A DNA stretch of 64,000 bases, taken from the NCBI RefSeq assembly GCF_002019855.1, contig NZ_CM007717.1, forward strand, positions 1,863,570 through 1,927,569. The letters are read 5' to 3'. The notes under the pieces were generated by a model that had not been told where the DNA came from, made no database searches, and worked only from the letters and a program-made list of their open reading frames with translations. Position 1 is the stretch's first letter, and each line of letters starts with the position of its first letter. Made by a program: the position numbers and the translations under genes. This document shows, one piece after another, positions 23,783-33,153 of this stretch. Source of the stretch: Streptomyces antibioticus. Lineage in GTDB: Bacteria > Actinomycetota > Actinomycetes > Streptomycetales > Streptomycetaceae.

Positions 23783-26700
23783 CGTTCGACACGCTGCTGG
23801 TCGCCAACCGGGGCGAGATCGCCGTACGGATCATCCGCACCGCCCGCGAACTGGGCCTGCGCACGGTCGCGGTGTACTCCGACCCCGACCGCTCCGCCCC
23901 GCACGTCCGCCTCGCCGACGAGGCCGTACGGCTCGGCCCGGCGCCCGCGAAGGAGTCGTACCTCGACGCCGACCTGGTGCTGAGGGCCGCCAAGGACACC
24001 GGCGCGGGCGCGATCCACCCCGGCTACGGCTTCCTCTCCGAGGACGCGGTGTTCGCCCGCCGCTGCGCCGACGCCGGGATCGTGTTCGTCGGCCCGACGC
24101 CGGAGCAGCTCGAACTGTTCGGCGCCAAGCACACGGCCCGCGCCGCCGCCGAGGCGGCCGGTGTCCCGCTGGCCCCGGGCACCGGGCTCCTGCCGTCCCT
24201 CGCCGTGGCCCTGGCGGAGGCCGAGGCCATCGGCTACCCCGTCATGCTCAAGGCGACGGGTGGCGGCGGCGGGATCGGCATGTCGGCCTGCCGCTCGGCC
24301 GCCGAACTGACCGACGCCTGGGAGCGGGTGCAGCGCGTCGCCGCCGCCTCCTTCGCCACCGCCGGCGTGTTCCTGGAACGCCTCGTCGAGCACGCCCGCC
24401 ATGTCGAGGTGCAGGTCTTCGGCGACGGCGCGGGCCGCGTCGTCACCTTCGGCGACCGCGACTGCTCGCTCCAACGCCGCAACCAGAAGGTCCTGGAGGA
24501 GGCCCCCGCCCCCGGCCTGCCCGACCGTGTCCGCGCCGAACTCGCCTCGGCCGCACGGGACTTGTGCGCCTCCGTCGGCTACCGCTCCGCCGGCACCGTC
24601 GAGTTCGTGTACGACGCCGCCCGCGAGGAGGCGTACTTCCTGGAGGTCAACACCCGCCTCCAGGTGGAACATCCGGTCACCGAGGAGATCTACGGCGTCG
24701 ATCTGGTCGCCTGGATGCTGCGCCTGGCGCGCGGCGAGCGGGACGTCGTACACGATCCGGGTCCGCCGCGCGGTCACGCCGTCGAGGCCCGTCTGTACGC
24801 CGAGGACCCCAGCCGCGACCACCGGCCCAGCGCGGGCCTGCTCACCCGGGTCGAGTTCCCCGCCGGGGTGCGCGTCGACGGCTGGGTGGAGACCGGCACC
24901 GAGGTGACCACGTCGTACGACCCGATGCTCGCCAAGGTGATCGCGTACGGCGCGGACCGCGAGCACGCGCTGCGCCGGCTCGACGAGGCGCTGGCCCGCA
25001 CCCGGATCGACGGCATCGAGACCAACCTCGGGCTGGTGCGGGCGGCGCTCGCCGACCCCCGGTTCACGACGGCCGCGCACTCGACCGCGACCCTCGCCGA
25101 GGTGCACGACCCGACACCGCGCGTCGAGGTGGTCTCCGGCGGCACACTCACCACCGTGCAGGACTGGCCGGGCCGCACCGGCCACTGGCAGGTCGGGGTG
25201 CCGCCGTCCGGCCCGATGGACGACCGCTCCTTCCGCCTAGGCAACCGGGCCCTGGGCAACCCCGAGGGCGCCCCCGGCCTCGAATGCACCCTCCAGGGAC
25301 CGTCGTTGCGGTTCACCCACCCCACCACCGTGTGCGTCACCGGCGCCCCGGCCCCGGTCACCGTCGACGGCACACCGGTCCCCCAGTGGGAGCCGGTGAC
25401 CGTGCCCGCCGGGTCCCTGCTGGAGATCGGCGCGCCCGGCGAACACGGGCTGCGCACCTACGTGTTGGTCGCGGGCGGTCTGGACGTGCCCGCGTTCCTG
25501 GGCAGCGCGAGCACCTTCACGCTGGGCCGGTTCGGCGGCCACGGCGGCCGGGCCCTGCGCACCGGCGACGTCCTGCACGGCGGCACCGTCACCGAAGGCA
25601 CCCCGGTCACCGACCGCCCGGAGTTCAGCTCGCTGTGGCGGCTCGGCGCCGTCGAAGGCCCGCACGCCGCACCGGAGTTCTTCACCGAGGACGACATCCT
25701 CGACTTCTACGCCGCCGACTGGAAGGTCCACTTCAACTCCGCCCGCACCGGGGTGCGGCTGGTCGGCCCCAAGCCGCGCTGGGCCCGCACCGACGGCGGC
25801 GAGGCGGGCCTGCATCCCTCCAACATCCACGACACCCCCTACTCGGTGGGTGCCGTCGACTACACGGGTGACATGCCGGTGCTGCTCGGCCCCGACGGCC
25901 CCTCGCTCGGCGGATTCGTCTGCCCCGCGACCGTGCTCAGCTCCGAGCGCTGGAAACTGGGCCAGGTGCGCCCCGGCGACACGGTCCGCTTCGAGCCGGT
26001 CGACGAGGACGGCGCCCCGCGCCCGCGGATCGTGGACGGCGGCGTCCTGGCCCGGGACGGCGACGTCACGTTCCGCCGCAGCGGCGACGACAACCTGCTC
26101 GTCGAGTTCGGCCCGATGCAGCTCGACCTCGCCCTGCGGATGCGGGTCCACGCCCTGATGGAGGCGGTGACCCGGACCGCGCCGGACGGCGTCACCGACC
26201 TCACCCCGGGCATCCGCTCCCTCCAGATCCGCACCGACCCCCGGCGCCTCTCCCCGCGCGAACTCCTCCCAGAAGTGCGGCAGTTGGTGGCCGACCTGCC
26301 GCCCACCGACGAGCTGGTGGTGCCGTCGCGCACCGTCCACCTCCCGCTGTCCTGGGACGACCCGGCGACCCGCGAGGCGATCGCCCGCTACATGGCGGGC
26401 GTCCGCGACGACGCCCCCTGGTGCCCGTGGAACATCGAGTTCATCCGCCGCGTCAACGGCCTGGACACGGTGGCCGAGGTCTACGACACCGTCTTCGCCG
26501 CCGAGTATCTGGTCCTCGGCCTCGGCGACGTCTACCTCGGCGCCCCGGTGGCCACCCCCCTCGACCCCCGCCACCGCCTGGTCACCACCAAGTACAACCC
26601 GGCCCGCACCTGGACCGCCGAGAACTCCGTCGGCATCGGCGGCGCCTACCTCTGCGTCTACGGCATGGAGGGCCCCGGCGGCTACCAGTTCGTGGGCCGC

Positions 26701-27285
26701 ACCACCCAGGTGTGGTCGGCGTGGCAGCAGCGCGGCGCGTTCGAGCCGGGCTCGCCCTGGCTGCTGCGCTTCTTCGACCGGATCCGCTGGTACCCGGTCG
26801 AGGCGGACGAACTCCTGGAACTGCGGGCCGACATCATCTCCGGACGGTTCGTACCGCGCGTCGAGGAAGGCACCTTCTCCCTCGGCGCCTACCAGTCCTT
26901 CCTGGACGAACACGCCGGTTCCATAGACGAGTTCAGGACCCGGCAGCGCGCCGCGTTCGCCGCCGAGCGCGACGCGTGGGAGGCGGCGGGCGAGTTCACC
27001 CGCGCCGAGGCCGCGGCCGCCCCGGCCGCTCCCCCGGCCGAGGTGCGCGTCCCGGCGGGCGGCCGGCTGGTCGAGGCCGAGTTCACGGCCTCGGTGTGGC
27101 AGGTCGACGTGGCGCCGGGCGACCGGGTGACGGCGGGTCAGCCGCTGCTCGCGCTGGAGGCGATGAAGATGGAGTCCCGGGTGCACGCGCCGGCCGACGG
27201 CGTGGTGGCACAGATCCTGGCCGGGCCCGGCGACCAGGTGGAGGCGGGGACGGCCCTGGTCGTCCTGGCCCCGGCCGCCGGCTGA
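23779..27285 (+). CDS. Biotin-dependent guanidine/urea carboxylase
   Basis: 1168 aa single-chain enzyme. Residues 1-450 are biotin carboxylase (start TLLVANRGEIAVRIIRTARE, ATP-grasp GGGGIGMSA, FLEVNTRLQVEHPVTE). Residues about 460-1010 are the two KipA/KipI-like carboxyltransferase halves (TVQDWPGRTGHWQVGVPPSG, and GVGGAYLCVYGMEGPGGYQ-like). The C-terminal biotinyl domain has EAMKMES. Urea carboxylases share this layout. The adjacent DUF1989 pair argues for guanidine as true substrate, because urea carboxylation would not need a deiminase. Fungal fused urea amidolyases differ by carrying the hydrolase in the same chain. Confidence 0.9.
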   Translation: MTFDTLLVANRGEIAVRIIRTARELGLRTVAVYSDPDRSAPHVRLADEAVRLGPAPAKESYLDADLVLRAAKDTGAGAIHPGYGFLSEDAVFARRCADAGIVFVGPTPEQLELFGAKHTARAAAEAAGVPLAPGTGLLPSLAVALAEAEAIGYPVMLKATGGGGGIGMSACRSAAELTDAWERVQRVAAASFATAGVFLERLVEHARHVEVQVFGDGAGRVVTFGDRDCSLQRRNQKVLEEAPAPGLPDRVRAELASAARDLCASVGYRSAGTVEFVYDAAREEAYFLEVNTRLQVEHPVTEEIYGVDLVAWMLRLARGERDVVHDPGPPRGHAVEARLYAEDPSRDHRPSAGLLTRVEFPAGVRVDGWVETGTEVTTSYDPMLAKVIAYGADREHALRRLDEALARTRIDGIETNLGLVRAALADPRFTTAAHSTATLAEVHDPTPRVEVVSGGTLTTVQDWPGRTGHWQVGVPPSGPMDDRSFRLGNRALGNPEGAPGLECTLQGPSLRFTHPTTVCVTGAPAPVTVDGTPVPQWEPVTVPAGSLLEIGAPGEHGLRTYVLVAGGLDVPAFLGSASTFTLGRFGGHGGRALRTGDVLHGGTVTEGTPVTDRPEFSSLWRLGAVEGPHAAPEFFTEDDILDFYAADWKVHFNSARTGVRLVGPKPRWARTDGGEAGLHPSNIHDTPYSVGAVDYTGDMPVLLGPDGPSLGGFVCPATVLSSERWKLGQVRPGDTVRFEPVDEDGAPRPRIVDGGVLARDGDVTFRRSGDDNLLVEFGPMQLDLALRMRVHALMEAVTRTAPDGVTDLTPGIRSLQIRTDPRRLSPRELLPEVRQLVADLPPTDELVVPSRTVHLPLSWDDPATREAIARYMAGVRDDAPWCPWNIEFIRRVNGLDTVAEVYDTVFAAEYLVLGLGDVYLGAPVATPLDPRHRLVTTKYNPARTWTAENSVGIGGAYLCVYGMEGPGGYQFVGRTTQVWSAWQQRGAFEPGSPWLLRFFDRIRWYPVEADELLELRADIISGRFVPRVEEGTFSLGAYQSFLDEHAGSIDEFRTRQRAAFAAERDAWEAAGEFTRAEAAAAPAAPPAEVRVPAGGRLVEAEFTASVWQVDVAPGDRVTAGQPLLALEAMKMESRVHAPADGVVAQILAGPGDQVEAGTALVVLAPAAG

Positions 27286-27299
27286 GAGAGGAACAGCAC

Positions 27300-28955
27300 A
27301 TGACCACCACGCTCACCCGGCTGCGCGCCGCCTACGACCGCATCGACGCGGTCGACCGCCCGGAGATCTGGATCGATCTGCGCCCGCGGGAGGAGACCGA
27401 GGCGGAGGCCCGCTCGATCGACGCCCGGGTGGCGCGGGGCGAGCGACTCCCGCTCGCCGGGCGGCTGCTGGCCGTCAAGGGCAACATCGACGTGGCGGGC
27501 CTGCCGACCACCGCGGGCTGCCCCTCGTACGCCTACCGTCCGGCCGCCGACGCACCGGTGGTGGCCGGGCTGCGGGCGGCGGGGGCGCTGGTCCTCGGCA
27601 CCACGAACCTGGACCAGTTCGCGACCGGCCTGGTCGGCACCCGCTCCCCCTACGGCGCGGTGCGCTGTGCCGTGGACCCGGACCGGGTGAGCGGGGGCTC
27701 CAGCTCGGGTTCGGCGGTCGCGGTGGCCCTCGGCATCGTGGACCTGGCGCTCGGCACCGACACGGCGGGCTCGGGCCGGGTGCCGGCGGCCTTCAACGGG
27801 ATCGTCGGCCTCAAGCCCACCCGGGGCCTGGTCCCGACCGAGGGCGTGGTCCCGGCCTGCGCGTCCCTGGACTGCGTGACCGTGTTCGCCCGCACCCTCC
27901 CGGAGGCCGAGCGCGCCCTGGCGCACATGACCACGGGCACGGTCCCCGCAGTCCCCGGCCGCGCCCCCGGCCCCTGGCGGATCGCCGTCCCGCCACTCGA
28001 CCAGCTCGGCGCCTTGGACGAGGGCTGGACCACGGCCTACGAGGCGGCGGTACGGCGGCTGGAGGCGGCCGGCGCCGAGATCCGCACCCTCGACCTGGCC
28101 CCGTTCACGGAGGCCGCGGCGATGCTCTACGAGGGCGCGTTCGTCGCCGAGCGCTACACCGCCGTGGGGAGCTTTGTCGACAAGGCGATGGAGGCGGGCG
28201 CGGAGGGCGGTACGGACCTCGATCCGACGGTCGCCGGCATCATCTCCCGCGCCCGGGACATTCCGGCCCACCGCCTCTTCGCCGACCAGGACCGGCTGGC
28301 GGCCCTGCGCACCCGCGCGCTGGCCGAACTCGCCGGTGCGGACGCGCTGTTGCTGCCCACCACTCCCGGGCATCCGACCCTGGCCGAGGTCGCCGCCGAT
28401 CCCCTCGGCGCCAACGCCCGCCTGGGACGCTTCACCAACTCCACGAACCTGTTCGGTCTGGCCGCGGTGGCGGTCCCGGCCGGTGAGGTGGCCGGGCTGC
28501 CGTTCGGGGTGATGCTGATCGGCGCGGCGTTCACGGACGAACGGCTGGCGCGCATCGCCGCCCTGCTGCGACCGGACGTCCGACTGGCCGTGGCGGGCGC
28601 CCATCTGACCGGGCAGCCCCTGAACCCCCAACTCCTGGCGCTGGGCGCGGTGCTGGAGCGGACGGCCACGACGGCGCCGGTGTACCGGCTGCACGCGCTG
28701 CGGACCAGCCCGCCGAAGCCGGGCCTGGAACATGCGGGGGACGGTGGCGCCGGGATCGAGGTGGAGATCTGGCGCCTGCCCGCCGAGGGCCTGGGCCGAC
28801 TGGTGGCGTCCCTGCCCCGCCCGATGACGCTGGGCAGCGTGCAACTGTCGGACGGGGCCGGCGTGCCGGGCTTCCTGTGCGAGCCCGGCGCGCTGGCGGA
28901 CGCCGAGGACATCACCCGCTACGGCGGCTGGCGGTCCTACCTGGACGGACGGTGA
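27300..28955 (+). CDS. atzF: Allophanate hydrolase (AtzF-type)
   Basis: 551 aa. The amidase-signature domain (1 to about 430) has the Ser-Ser-Lys triad: Lys60 in LLAVKGNIDV, the cis-Ser near 135 in SGGSSSGSAVAV and the nucleophile Ser158 in TDTAGSGRVPA. Residues 450-551 form the separate C-terminal domain (FLCEPGALADAEDITRYGGW) typical of bacterial AtzF. It hydrolyses allophanate to ammonia and CO2, the last step of the operon pathway. ATG at 27300 follows GAGAGGAA, 15 bp after the carboxylase stop. Confidence 0.93.
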   Translation: MTTTLTRLRAAYDRIDAVDRPEIWIDLRPREETEAEARSIDARVARGERLPLAGRLLAVKGNIDVAGLPTTAGCPSYAYRPAADAPVVAGLRAAGALVLGTTNLDQFATGLVGTRSPYGAVRCAVDPDRVSGGSSSGSAVAVALGIVDLALGTDTAGSGRVPAAFNGIVGLKPTRGLVPTEGVVPACASLDCVTVFARTLPEAERALAHMTTGTVPAVPGRAPGPWRIAVPPLDQLGALDEGWTTAYEAAVRRLEAAGAEIRTLDLAPFTEAAAMLYEGAFVAERYTAVGSFVDKAMEAGAEGGTDLDPTVAGIISRARDIPAHRLFADQDRLAALRTRALAELAGADALLLPTTPGHPTLAEVAADPLGANARLGRFTNSTNLFGLAAVAVPAGEVAGLPFGVMLIGAAFTDERLARIAALLRPDVRLAVAGAHLTGQPLNPQLLALGAVLERTATTAPVYRLHALRTSPPKPGLEHAGDGGAGIEVEIWRLPAEGLGRLVASLPRPMTLGSVQLSDGAGVPGFLCEPGALADAEDITRYGGWRSYLDGR

Positions 28956-28972
28956 GCCGGGAGCCGGCTCAC
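28952..28972. terminator. Bidirectional hairpin between atzF and helicase
   Basis: Nine-bp perfect stem (28952-28960 with 28964-28972) and a 3-nt loop in the 21-bp gap between the convergent stops at 28955 and 28977. It could end both transcripts. Confidence 0.65.
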
Positions 28973-28976
28973 CGGC

Positions 28977-31781
28977 TCACCCCACCGACGAGTACGCGAC
29001 GACCCCGCGCAGCACCTGCTCGACCGCCTTGCGCGCGGACTTCGCCACCGTCGAGCCCTGGGGGGCCGCCGCGGCGATCTGCCCGAGCACGTCGATGACC
29101 TGCTTGCACCAGCGCACGAAGTCGCCCGCCGGCATCTCCGCCTCGCGCAGCACCTCGTCCAGCCCCTTGCCGGAGGCCCACATGTAGGCGGCCCAGGCGA
29201 AGCCGAGATCGGGCTCGCGCTGTCCGACGCCCTCGGTCTGGCTGATCCGGAAGTCCTCCTCCAGAGCGTCGAGGCGGCCCCAGATCCGGACCATCTCGCC
29301 CAGCGCCGCCTTGGCGGCCCCGGAGGGCAGCTTGGGTGCCATCGCGTCGTCGCCGACCCGGGCCTCGTAGACCAGGGCGGAGACACAGGCGGCGAGTTCG
29401 GCCGGGCCGAGGCCCTCCCAGACACCGGCCCGCAGGCATTCGCTGGCCAGCAGGTCCAGCTCGCCGTAGAGCCGGGCGAGGCGCTTGCCGTCCTCGGTGA
29501 CCTCGTCGCCACGGAGGTAGTCCAGCTCGGTGAGCAGGGCGACGATCCGGTCGAAGGTGCGGGCGATGGTGTTGGTGCGGCCCTCGATGCGCCGCTCCAA
29601 CTGCGAGGTGTCCTTCAGCAGCCGGTGGTAGCGCTCGGCCCACCGGGCGTGGTCCTCGCGCTCGGCGCAGCCGTGGCAGGGGTGGGCGCGCAGGGCGGTC
29701 CGCAGCCGGGCGATCTCACGGTCGTCGGCGGCCTGGGAGCGCTTCTTGCGGGCCCGCTCCGGCGTGATGTGCCCGGCCTTGGTGCGCAGCGCGGAGGCGA
29801 GGTCGCGGCGGGACTGCGGTGAGCGCGGGTTGAAGGACTTGGGGATCCGCATCCGCTCCAGCGCCTCGACCGGCACCGGGAAGTCCATCGACGCCAGCCG
29901 CTTGACCTGGCGTTCGGCCGTGAGCACCAGGGGGCGCGGGCCGTCGTGCGCCTCGAATCCGCGGTGGCCGTTGGCCCGCCCGGCCGGCAGACCGGGGTCC
30001 AGGACCAGGGCCAGGCCCGCGTACTTGCCGGTGGGGACGTGGATGACGTCGCCCGGCTTGAGCTTCTCCAGCGCGACGGCGGCCTCGGCGCGCCGCTGGC
30101 TGGCGCCCTGGCGGGCCAGCTCGGTCTCGCGGTCCTTGAGGTCGCGGCGCAGCCGCGCGTACTCCTCGAAGTCGCCGAGGTGGCAGGTCATGGAGGCCTT
30201 GTAGCCCTCCAGTCCCTCTTCGTTGCGCTGGACCTGCCGGGAGATCCCGACGACCGAGCGGTCCGCCTGGAACTGCGCGAACGACGTCTCCAGCAGCTCG
30301 CGCGAGCGATGCCGGCCGAACTGCTCGACCAGATTGACCGCCATGTTGTACGACGGCTTGAAGCTGGAGCGCAGCGGATAGGTGCGGGTGCCGGCGAGCC
30401 CGGCGAGGTGGTCGGGGTTCATGGCGCGCTGCCACAGCACGACGGCATGGCCCTCGACGTCGATGCCGCGCCGGCCGGCCCGCCCGGTGAGCTGGGTGTA
30501 CTCGCCGGGGGTGATGTCGGCGTGCTGCTCGCCGTTCCACTTGACGAGCTTCTCCAGGACCACGGAGCGCGCCGGCATGTTGATGCCGAGCGCCAGGGTC
30601 TCGGTGGCGAACACGGCCTTGACCAGGCCGCGCACGAACAGCTCCTCGACAACCTCCTTGAAGGTCGGCAGCATGCCCGCGTGATGGGCGGCGATCCCGC
30701 GCTCCAGGCCCTCCAGCCACTCGTAGTAGCCGAGGACGTGCAGGTCCTCGCGGGGGATGGCGGCGGTGCGCTCCTCGACGAGGGCGCGGACCTCGGCGCG
30801 CGCGTCCTCGTCGTTGAGCCGCAGTCCGGCGTACAGGCACTGCTGGACGGCGGCCTCGCAGGCGGCGCGGCTGAAGATGAAGGTGATGGCGGGCAGCAGG
30901 CCCTCGGCGTCGAGCCGCTCGATGACCTCGGGGCGGCCCGGGGTCCACACCCGGGAGCGCTGCCGGCGCTCGCGCTCGCGGTCGGCCTCGCGCAGGCCGC
31001 GACCGCGTCTGCGGTCCTGGTAGGAGGGCCGGCTGGCCTCCATCCGGGCCAGCCGGGTGAGGTCGGGGTTGACGGCCCTGCGGTGGCCCTCGCCCTCCTC
31101 GAAGAGGTCGTACATGCGCCGGCCGGCCAGGACGTGCTGGAACAGCGGCACGGGCCGGTGCTCGGAGACGATCACCTCGGTGTCGCCGCGGACGGTGTCC
31201 AGCCAGTCGCCGAACTCCTCGGCGTTGGAGACGGTCGCGGAGAGCGAGACGAGGGTGACCGATTCGGGCAGGTGGATGATCACCTCTTCCCAGACGGCGC
31301 CCCGGAAGCGGTCGGAGAGGTAGTGCACCTCGTCCATCACCACATAGCCGAGGCCCAGCAGGGTCTGCGAGCCGGCGTACAGCATGTTCCGCAGCACCTC
31401 GGTGGTCATCACGACCACGGGGGCGTCGGAGTTGACGCTGTTGTCGCCGGTGAGCAGGCCGACCTTGTCCTGTCCGTAGCGGCGGCACAGGTCGTTGTAC
31501 TTCTGGTTCGACAGCGCCTTGATGGGGGTCGTGTAGAAGCACTTCTTGCCCTGCAGGAGGGCGAGGTGGACGGCGAACTCGCCCACGATCGTCTTGCCCG
31601 AGCCGGTGGGGGCGGCCACCAGGACGCCCTTGCCCGCCTCGAGTGCCTGGCACGCCTCGATCTGGAAGGGGTCGAGGCCGAAGTCGTACATCTCGCGGAA
31701 GGACGCGAGTGCGGTGGCCTGCTCGACGGCACGCATGCGCGCCGCCGCGTACCGCTCGGCCGGTGAGAGATCCTCTGTCAT
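28977..31781 (-). CDS. Ski2-like DEAD/DEAH RNA helicase
   Basis: 934 aa. Motif I AAPTGSGKT, motif II DEVH (VVMDEVHYLSD), motif III LSATVSN, motif VI QLTGRAGRRGID are all present, followed by an rRNA-processing arch-like insertion and a C-terminal DSHCT helical domain (ECLRAGVWEGLGPAELAACV). This is the Mtr4/Ski2/HelY architecture, and mycobacterial HelY is the nearest named relative. Probable role in RNA decay or structured-RNA remodelling. ATG at 31781 (MTEDLSPAERY) preferred over the in-frame codon at 31826. Downstream of tatC on the same strand with a 90-bp gap upstream. Confidence 0.92.
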   Translation of the reverse strand: MTEDLSPAERYAAARMRAVEQATALASFREMYDFGLDPFQIEACQALEAGKGVLVAAPTGSGKTIVGEFAVHLALLQGKKCFYTTPIKALSNQKYNDLCRRYGQDKVGLLTGDNSVNSDAPVVVMTTEVLRNMLYAGSQTLLGLGYVVMDEVHYLSDRFRGAVWEEVIIHLPESVTLVSLSATVSNAEEFGDWLDTVRGDTEVIVSEHRPVPLFQHVLAGRRMYDLFEEGEGHRRAVNPDLTRLARMEASRPSYQDRRRGRGLREADRERERRQRSRVWTPGRPEVIERLDAEGLLPAITFIFSRAACEAAVQQCLYAGLRLNDEDARAEVRALVEERTAAIPREDLHVLGYYEWLEGLERGIAAHHAGMLPTFKEVVEELFVRGLVKAVFATETLALGINMPARSVVLEKLVKWNGEQHADITPGEYTQLTGRAGRRGIDVEGHAVVLWQRAMNPDHLAGLAGTRTYPLRSSFKPSYNMAVNLVEQFGRHRSRELLETSFAQFQADRSVVGISRQVQRNEEGLEGYKASMTCHLGDFEEYARLRRDLKDRETELARQGASQRRAEAAVALEKLKPGDVIHVPTGKYAGLALVLDPGLPAGRANGHRGFEAHDGPRPLVLTAERQVKRLASMDFPVPVEALERMRIPKSFNPRSPQSRRDLASALRTKAGHITPERARKKRSQAADDREIARLRTALRAHPCHGCAEREDHARWAERYHRLLKDTSQLERRIEGRTNTIARTFDRIVALLTELDYLRGDEVTEDGKRLARLYGELDLLASECLRAGVWEGLGPAELAACVSALVYEARVGDDAMAPKLPSGAAKAALGEMVRIWGRLDALEEDFRISQTEGVGQREPDLGFAWAAYMWASGKGLDEVLREAEMPAGDFVRWCKQVIDVLGQIAAAAPQGSTVAKSARKAVEQVLRGVVAYSSVG

Positions 31782-31870
31782 CGTGCTTTCGAGCGTACCG
31801 GGCGCCACTGACAACGGGACGATCATTATCCGGATCGGGCCCGGCAGGGGCAGGTCAGGCCAGCGTCACA

Positions 31871-32815
31871 TCACGTCACGTCGTCGTATCCGTTGACGCG
31901 CTCGGTGCTGGTCTGCTCGGGCAGGGTGCGGGTGGTGCCGATGCTCTCGACCTCGCCGATGTCCTCGGGGGTGAGGTCCAGCTCGGACGCCTCGTCGTCG
32001 GCGGGGCCGAGTTCGTCCCGGCGGCGTCTGCGGCGGTCGTTGAGCAGGGAGAAGCCGGTGGCGAAGAAGTAGAGGATCCAGATGGGTCCGGCGAGCGCCA
32101 GCATGGTGAGCGGGTCGGTGCTGGGGGTGGCGACCGCGGCGAACACCGTGATGCCGATGATCATGCCGCGCCACCAGCCGAGCATGCGCTTGCCGGTCAG
32201 CGCCCCGGTGAGGTTGAGCATCACCAGCAGCAGCGGCAGCTCGAAGGAGAGGCCGAAGACGAGCACCATGCGGACGATCAGGTCGAGCAGGTCGTCCAGC
32301 GGCAACTGGTTGTCCAGGTCCGCGGGGGAGAACTCCAGGAGGACCTTCGCCATGGTGGGCAGCGTCTTGTAGGCGAAGAACGCGCCGCCGAGGAAGAGCG
32401 GGACGCCGGTGCCGACGAACGCGTAGGCGTACTTGCGCTCGTGCTGGTGCAGTCCGGGCGCGACGAAGGCCCAGAGCTGGTAGAGCCAGACCGGCGACGC
32501 GAAGATCACACCGGCCATCAGGGAGACCTTGAGGGCGAGTGTGAAGGGGGTCAGCAGACCGTTGAGCACGATGCGGGCGCAGTTGCCGGTGTCCTGCTTC
32601 GCCAGCTCGGAGAAGGTGGCGTCGCACCCCACGGCGTTGAGGATCGGGTTCGTGAAGAACTCGATGATGTCCTTGTAGAAGAAGGCGGCGACGATCGTCA
32701 CGAGGACGATGGCCAGCATCGCCTTCGCGAGCCGGTTGCGCAGCTCACGCAGATGCTCCGCGAGCGGCATCCGCCCCTCGGGGTCCTTCTCCTGCTTGCG
32801 GGCAGACTTGAGCAA
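31871..32815 (-). CDS. tatC: Sec-independent protein translocase TatC
   Basis: 314 aa with six membrane segments. The N-terminal PLAEHLRELRNRL is the twin-arginine signal peptide recognition region, and the first periplasmic loop and SPVWLYQLWAFVAPGLHQHERK are strongly conserved. The start is TTG at 32815 (MLKSARKQ...), supported by length and family alignment. The C-terminal tail of about 60 residues is acidic and longer than in E. coli. Forms the Tat receptor complex with TatA encoded just upstream (47 bp). Confidence 0.96.
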   Translation of the reverse strand: MLKSARKQEKDPEGRMPLAEHLRELRNRLAKAMLAIVLVTIVAAFFYKDIIEFFTNPILNAVGCDATFSELAKQDTGNCARIVLNGLLTPFTLALKVSLMAGVIFASPVWLYQLWAFVAPGLHQHERKYAYAFVGTGVPLFLGGAFFAYKTLPTMAKVLLEFSPADLDNQLPLDDLLDLIVRMVLVFGLSFELPLLLVMLNLTGALTGKRMLGWWRGMIIGITVFAAVATPSTDPLTMLALAGPIWILYFFATGFSLLNDRRRRRRDELGPADDEASELDLTPEDIGEVESIGTTRTLPEQTSTERVNGYDDVT

Positions 32816-32862
32816 CCCACGTTCCCATCTCGTGCGGCGGGCCGGAGGTCACCGGCCCTGCA

Positions 32863-33153
32863 TCAGCGCTTGGTCGTGTCCGTGGGCTCGGCGACCGGGC
32901 GCGAGCTGGTCACGTCACCGGGGGCGGCCTGGATGGTGCGCTGCGAGGGGGCCTGCTCACCGGGGGCCGGCGGGTCGGCGGGGGCGGTGGTGGAGTTGCT
33001 GCCGTCGTCCTTCATCGCCTTGGCCTCGCTCTTGAGGATGCGCGCCGACTTGCCGAGCGAGCGGGCCATGTCCGGAAGCTTCTTCGCGCCGAACAGCAGG
33101 ATGATGACGACGAGGATGAGAATGATCTCGGGGGCGCCGAGCCTTCCGAACAT
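32863..33153 (-). CDS. tatA: Twin-arginine translocase subunit TatA
   Basis: 96 aa. One N-terminal membrane helix (APEIILILVVIILLFGAKK) with the FGAKKLPDMARSLGKS hinge and amphipathic helix, then a disordered Pro/Ser tail. ATG at 33153 follows GAGAAGG. Oligomerises to form the Tat conductance path for folded proteins. A TTGCCG/TACGAT promoter candidate (33239-33269) and a 20-bp palindrome (33193-33212) lie upstream. Confidence 0.96.
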   Translation of the reverse strand: MFGRLGAPEIILILVVIILLFGAKKLPDMARSLGKSARILKSEAKAMKDDGSNSTTAPADPPAPGEQAPSQRTIQAAPGDVTSSRPVAEPTDTTKR

